Source: an uncultured Eubacteriales bacterium
Lineage (GTDB): Bacteria; Bacillota; Clostridia; Oscillospirales; Oscillospiraceae
DNA length: 16,734 nt
Assembly: GCA_900545815.1 (NCBI GenBank)
Contig: URAM01000037.1
Span: 1-16,734, forward strand
Direction of reading: 5' to 3'
The notes beneath the pieces were generated by a model, which worked only from the letters and a program-made list of their open reading frames with translations, was not told the DNA's origin and did no database searches. The translations under genes were made by a program, and so were the position numbers. Shown here piece after piece: positions 14,008-16,734 of the stretch. The number at the start of each line of letters is the position of its first letter. Position 1 is the first letter of the stretch.

Positions 14008-14075
14008 AAACAAAAGTGTCTTTCGTAACCTGAAAAGCCAAAAGTGCGGGAAAAAGAAAGGAGTTGTAGTAAATA

Positions 14076-15233
14076 GTGGAAAATCCACAGAAAACATTGG
14101 ATAATATGATACAGTTTGGCAGTTATATCAACACGAATTTTAAGCATTTTCCGGTTCGCGCTTTGGAAGGGATCCAGAACTTTTTTGGGTATAACACGAT
14201 GGTATATACCATCCTCAATCTGAAACCAGATGGGGAGGTATACATCTCCGATATTTTCAGTTCACAGTTTACCGAGGAACGGCTCAATGCCTATCGGGAA
14301 TACTATTTCCATTCGGATCCGTTCATCACCCAGATTCAAAATTGCATCAAGAAGTTAGATGTGGAAAACCCTCAGTATGCCTGGCATATTCGGGATCTCT
14401 ATTCGGAGAAGGATTTCTATGAATCCGAATACTGTAATCACTTGTCAGAAACCGGTCTGCGCTACCAGGTGGTGCTCACTGGCCCCAAATATCGGGAGTT
14501 TCCTACCCATGTGATCTCAGTGTTTAAATCCGTTCAAGAAGGGGATTTTACCCAAGAAGAACTAGAAGTTTTGAACATGGCGGGGAGTATCTTTAACTAC
14601 AGTCTGGGCCACTATCTGAAGGAAATGGATCATCAGTTGCTCATCACTGCCTTGAAGCGGAGTGAGGAGAAGCGGACGGCGGATCTGGTTAAGTGTGGCT
14701 ACTGCGTGTTCAGCAACCTGACGATGCCAGAGGAGACGCCGGGGTTTTCCAAGTACAAGCGGATTCTGTTTCCGAAGAAGACCGCACGGGATATTCTGCG
14801 GGAATTGACGGATGGCCAGGACCCAATGGAGGCCTTGCAAGCGGAGCCGAAGACCATCTACAAGACCTGTGAGGCGGGGGTGTTTTGGATCCGCGTATGG
14901 AAGGACAGCGCAGAAGTGTCGTTGGACAAATATATCAGCAGCTTCATCATCGTGGAGATCTGCCGCCAGCCAGAGTGTGTAGCTACAGAGCAACCACAAA
15001 GCCAGGCGGAGCAATTGAAGGAGAAGCTGGCGGAGTACTCTTTTACCGCTCGGGAGATGGATGTTCTGTGTCTGCTGAAGCGGGGGTATACGAATCAGCG
15101 GATAGCGGATACATTATATCTGAGTTTACCCACAGTGAAAGCGTACACTGGAAAGATTTTCAAAAAACTAGGGGTAAGTGGACGAAGCGCTGCCATCAGC
15201 AAGCTCTATTCGGAACTGCAAGAAGGATCGTAA
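14076..15233 (+). CDS. LuxR-family (GerE-type HTH) transcriptional regulator
   Basis: The product is a 385-residue cytoplasmic regulator. The C-terminal ~60 residues form a LuxR/GerE helix-turn-helix: FTAREMDVLCLLKRGYTNQR, then IADTLYLSLPTVKAYTGKIF and KKLGVSGRSAA. The N-terminal ~300 residues show no receiver, PAS or ATP-binding signature that I recognise; the pattern (a Tyr/Phe-rich 50-120 segment, then HVISVFKS) could be a GAF-like ligand domain. I use the GTG at 14076: an in-frame TAA stands two codons before it and AAAGGAG lies 12 bases upstream; the next ATG is at codon 11 with no good ribosome site. It diverges from the ALDH-B operon, so it most likely controls that operon and itself. 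thiN follows 76 bases later and might be co-transcribed. Its AT content is higher than that of the catabolic genes. Confidence 0.85.
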   Translation: MENPQKTLDNMIQFGSYINTNFKHFPVRALEGIQNFFGYNTMVYTILNLKPDGEVYISDIFSSQFTEERLNAYREYYFHSDPFITQIQNCIKKLDVENPQYAWHIRDLYSEKDFYESEYCNHLSETGLRYQVVLTGPKYREFPTHVISVFKSVQEGDFTQEELEVLNMAGSIFNYSLGHYLKEMDHQLLITALKRSEEKRTADLVKCGYCVFSNLTMPEETPGFSKYKRILFPKKTARDILRELTDGQDPMEALQAEPKTIYKTCEAGVFWIRVWKDSAEVSLDKYISSFIIVEICRQPECVATEQPQSQAEQLKEKLAEYSFTAREMDVLCLLKRGYTNQRIADTLYLSLPTVKAYTGKIFKKLGVSGRSAAISKLYSELQEGS

Positions 15234-15309
15234 AATTGTATGAGACAAAGGGTGGAGCGGAGATTCTCTGTCCTTTTTCAGTGGTTAAAAGCCAAGGAGG
15301 GCAAAAGCT

Positions 15310-15930
15310 ATGACACATCGCTGTGTGATTATTTCCGGCGGGAACTATGCGCCGGTGGAAGGGGTGCAGGCAGAGGACTTTGTCATCGCCTGCGATAAAG
15401 GATATGTCTATGCCGAGAAGGCGGGCGTCCGTCCCAACCTGTTGGTGGGGGATTTTGACTCTTACGAGGGCGTACTGCCCTCTGACCTGCCGGTGTGGCG
15501 CTACAAAAAGGAGAAGGATGACACGGATACTATGATCGCCATCCGCTATGCGGTGGAGCAGGGATTTGCGCAGGTGGAGCTGTTCTGCGCCCTGGGCGGG
15601 CGGCTGGATCACCTGTACGCCAACCTTCAGGCGGCGGCCTTTGCAGTGGCCAACGGGGGCTGTCGGGTGACCATCCACGACAGCGAGACCATGCTCTACT
15701 TTTTGACCGAGGGCAGCATCACCCTGCCTCGGCGGGAGGGGTGGTCCCTGTCGGTGTTTGCAGTGTCAGATACCTGTGAAGATGTGTGCATCACAGGCGG
15801 AAAATATGCACTGAACCATGCGGTGGTGACCAACACATTCCCCATTGGGATGAGCAACCAGTGGGCGGCGGAGGAGGCCAAGATCAGCGTGGGGAAGGGG
15901 ATCTTGATGGTCATGTCGGCTCGTATGTAA
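15310..15930 (+). CDS. thiN: Thiamine pyrophosphokinase
   Basis: The product is a 206-residue cytoplasmic enzyme that transfers a diphosphate from ATP to thiamine, making thiamine diphosphate (ThDP). Family motifs are SGG (9-11), the nucleotide/Mg site GDFDS (47-51), KDDTDT (69-74), GGRLDH (96-101) and, in the C-terminal thiamine-binding domain, GMSNQW (180-185). Length is normal for bacterial TPK. AAGGAGG lies 9 bases before the ATG. It follows the LuxR gene in the same direction by 76 bases and ends in a strong terminator. ThDP is the cofactor of the enzyme encoded at 8252-9943, so thiN here may support the pathway, though every cell that salvages thiamine uses this enzyme and the placement could be ancestral. 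No thiamine riboswitch is visible just upstream. Confidence 0.93.
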   Translation: MTHRCVIISGGNYAPVEGVQAEDFVIACDKGYVYAEKAGVRPNLLVGDFDSYEGVLPSDLPVWRYKKEKDDTDTMIAIRYAVEQGFAQVELFCALGGRLDHLYANLQAAAFAVANGGCRVTIHDSETMLYFLTEGSITLPRREGWSLSVFAVSDTCEDVCITGGKYALNHAVVTNTFPIGMSNQWAAEEAKISVGKGILMVMSARM

Positions 15931-15931
15931 A

Positions 15932-15971
15932 AAAGAAGCCCTCTCCGAGTGGAATCGGAGAGGGCTTCTTT
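15932..15971. terminator. Bidirectional terminator between thiN and small unknown gene
   Basis: A perfect 17-bp stem (15932-15948 with 15955-15971) has a 6-base loop, A's on its left side and TTCTTTA on its right. It ends thiN, and it overlaps the stop codon of the convergent minus-strand gene. Confidence 0.88.
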
Positions 15972-16275
15972 ATTCGGCAGGCAGAGTTGGGTCAGGGGTT
16001 CCTTCTATTTCCGCCAGCATTCCGGCCAGCATTTCTTCTGGGGACAGCTCATCCAGATAGAACAGATCGCCATCCTCAAACACATTGTTCTCCGCCCAGG
16101 TTTCGTCGTAGGCGTATTCCACTACCAGTGCTTCCTGCGCCCAGTTTAGGGTGTCGATGCGCAGGATGGTGCCGTCTGAGGCTTGGAAACTGGTGCGGCC
16201 GTGCAGGAGGAAGGTGGGGTAGCGCTCCCGCAGCTTATCTTCGATAAACTGCCGATAGGCTTCTGTGCGTTTCAT
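15970..16275 (-). CDS. Hypothetical protein, 101 aa, acidic
   Basis: I do not recognise this family. The product is a small, soluble, acidic protein. An N-terminal helix-like stretch (MKRTEAYRQFIEDKLRERYP) is followed by a mixed strand region and an acidic C-terminal half (ENNVFEDGDLFYLDELSPEE). No signal peptide or membrane segment is visible. GGAG lies 5 bases before the ATG. Its start overlaps the stop of the upstream small gene by 4 bases (ATGA), so the two are translationally coupled and probably work together. The ORF ends exactly in the shared terminator. Coding status is supported by the ribosome site, the overlap and the terminator. Confidence 0.7.
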   Translation of the reverse strand: MKRTEAYRQFIEDKLRERYPTFLLHGRTSFQASDGTILRIDTLNWAQEALVVEYAYDETWAENNVFEDGDLFYLDELSPEEMLAGMLAEIEGTPDPTLPAE

Positions 16276-16475
16276 GAGAGCTCCGTCATGTCCGTGATCT
16301 CGTCCAGCGGGATGCCGTAGCAGAATGTTCCGGCGTCCAGCTCGATTTCATCCTTTCCGGACGCTGTGTCGAACTCGGACTCGGTGTTCGTGAACACGCC
16401 TCGGAACTGGCGGCCGTCCATATAGGTTACGAGCACGGGTTTGCCTAAAAATTTTGTTAATGCATCGTAGGTCAT
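16272..16475 (-). CDS. Hypothetical protein, 67 aa, possible small beta-barrel
   Basis: The family is not recognised. I start the gene at 16475, where AGAGGTG lies ~5 bases before the ATG (MTYDALTKFLGKPVLV); the open frame continues upstream to 16622 but runs through a terminator hairpin. The pattern GKPVLVTYMDGRQFRGVF followed by an acidic loop and GIPLDEITDM recalls Sm-like or SH3-type small barrels, which is only an impression. The gene overlaps the next one by 4 bases. Its ribosome site lies in one arm of a short hairpin (16481-16499), which could reduce translation. Confidence 0.6.
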   Translation of the reverse strand: MTYDALTKFLGKPVLVTYMDGRQFRGVFTNTESEFDTASGKDEIELDAGTFCYGIPLDEITDMTELS

Positions 16476-16517
16476 AAAAACACCTCTTTGATTCAGGTGG
16501 GAGGTTGGAGCGATCAT

Positions 16518-16557
16518 AAAAAGGTACGACCGTTTTCCGAAGAAAACGGTCGTACCT
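16518..16557 (-). terminator. Intrinsic terminator upstream of the small gene pair
   Basis: A perfect 16-bp stem (16522-16537 with 16542-16557) forms, on the minus strand, a C(UUCG)G tetraloop hairpin followed by TTTT. It would end a gene entering from the right edge. It leaves only 42 bases for a promoter before the small genes, so it might instead act as an attenuator for them. Confidence 0.75.
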
Positions 16558-16640
16558 GAAACTGGTTGCGGGGGTTCGATTGATAGTTTACCGGAAATTC
16601 TGTTCGGTATGAGAGTTTGCAATCTGCTCCCTTTTTAGGA

Positions 16641-16733
16641 CTACATATTCCACAGCATGCACCCCACGTGTGTTGTAGAACAGGTCAGGTTGTCAGTCAG
16701 ACTGACCCGCTCTTTGTGCCAGATCTTCCCGCT
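16641..16733 (-). CDS. Possible 3' end of an unknown gene (partial)
   Basis: One minus-strand frame is open from the right edge to a TAG at 16643-16641, giving about 30 residues ending in THVGCMLWNM. The terminator at 16557 lies ~80 bases beyond this stop, which fits a real gene end, but 30 codons without a known motif is weak evidence. The remaining sequence to the terminator shows nothing else. Confidence 0.25.
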   Translation of the reverse strand, partial: SGKIWHKERVSLTDNLTCSTTHVGCMLWNM

Positions 16734-16734
16734 T

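Larger units (their letters stand above)
13746..14075. promoter_or_regulatory. Divergent control region between ALDH-B operon and LuxR regulator
   Basis: This 330-bp AT-rich stretch has no gene. It holds a minus-strand promoter candidate (13813-13842) and a plus-strand one (13980-14007). Four CGAAAG/CTTTCG half-sites (13869-13874, 13911-13916, 13933-13938, 14020-14025) are present, two of them forming a 12-bp inverted repeat. It also has an 8-bp direct repeat ATATTAAC (13862-13869, 13971-13978), the inverted repeat TTTCAGGT/ACCTGAAA, and two GTGTCTTT words (13788, 14016). Confidence 0.65.

Noticed and set aside
15234..15309. Thiamine (TPP) riboswitch before thiN
   Set aside because: The 76-base gap is too short and lacks the conserved CTGAGA-type core.
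1..16734. CRISPR arrays, insertion sequences, integrase or attachment sites
   Set aside because: No regularly spaced repeats, transposase or recombinase genes, or flanking target duplications were seen.

Overview
This window looks like a piece of a fairly GC-rich clostridial (Oscillospiraceae-like) chromosome. The grounds are strong AAGGAGG-type ribosome sites before nearly every gene, a PucR-type regulator, a clostridial-style ThiC C-terminus, and U-tract terminators. The organism assignment is an inference from style, not from a marker gene.

Layout. (1) 1-428: the 3' end of thiC and its terminator. (2) 427-2425: a PucR-family regulator on the minus strand and a 445-bp control region. (3) 2426-5436: two plus-strand genes, an MFS carrier of oxalate/formate-antiporter type and a CoA-acylating aldehyde dehydrogenase (ALDH-A), each with its own promoter candidate. 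(4) 5437-5875: a convergent gap packed with hairpins. (5) 5876-13745: six minus-strand genes. In transcription order they are a second acylating aldehyde dehydrogenase (ALDH-B), an SDR, a second MFS carrier, a ThDP-dependent enzyme, a zinc alcohol dehydrogenase and a family III (CaiB/BaiF) CoA-transferase. Hairpins sit in most of the spacers, and one spacer holds a strong internal promoter candidate. (6) 13746-15233: a repeat-rich control region and a LuxR-type regulator. (7) 15310-15930: thiN (thiamine pyrophosphokinase) and a 17-bp terminator. (8) 15970-16734: two overlapping small unknown genes on the minus strand, a terminator, and perhaps the last 30 codons of another gene.

How it may work. 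The set CoA-transferase + ThDP lyase/decarboxylase + acylating aldehyde dehydrogenases + alcohol dehydrogenase + OFA-like carrier recalls the oxalate system (Frc/Oxc/OxlT), but oxalate needs no aldehyde enzymes. My preferred model is catabolism of a 2-hydroxy acid: the CoA-transferase forms the 2-hydroxyacyl-CoA, the ThDP enzyme splits it to an aldehyde plus formyl-CoA (2-hydroxyacyl-CoA lyase chemistry), and formyl-CoA returns its CoA to the next substrate, releasing formate. The aldehyde is then oxidised to acyl-CoA by ALDH-A or ALDH-B, or reduced by the alcohol dehydrogenase. The substrate cannot be read from the sequence, and the ThDP enzyme could instead be a 2-oxoacid decarboxylase or carboligase. 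The locus lies between two thiamine genes, and its central enzyme needs ThDP.
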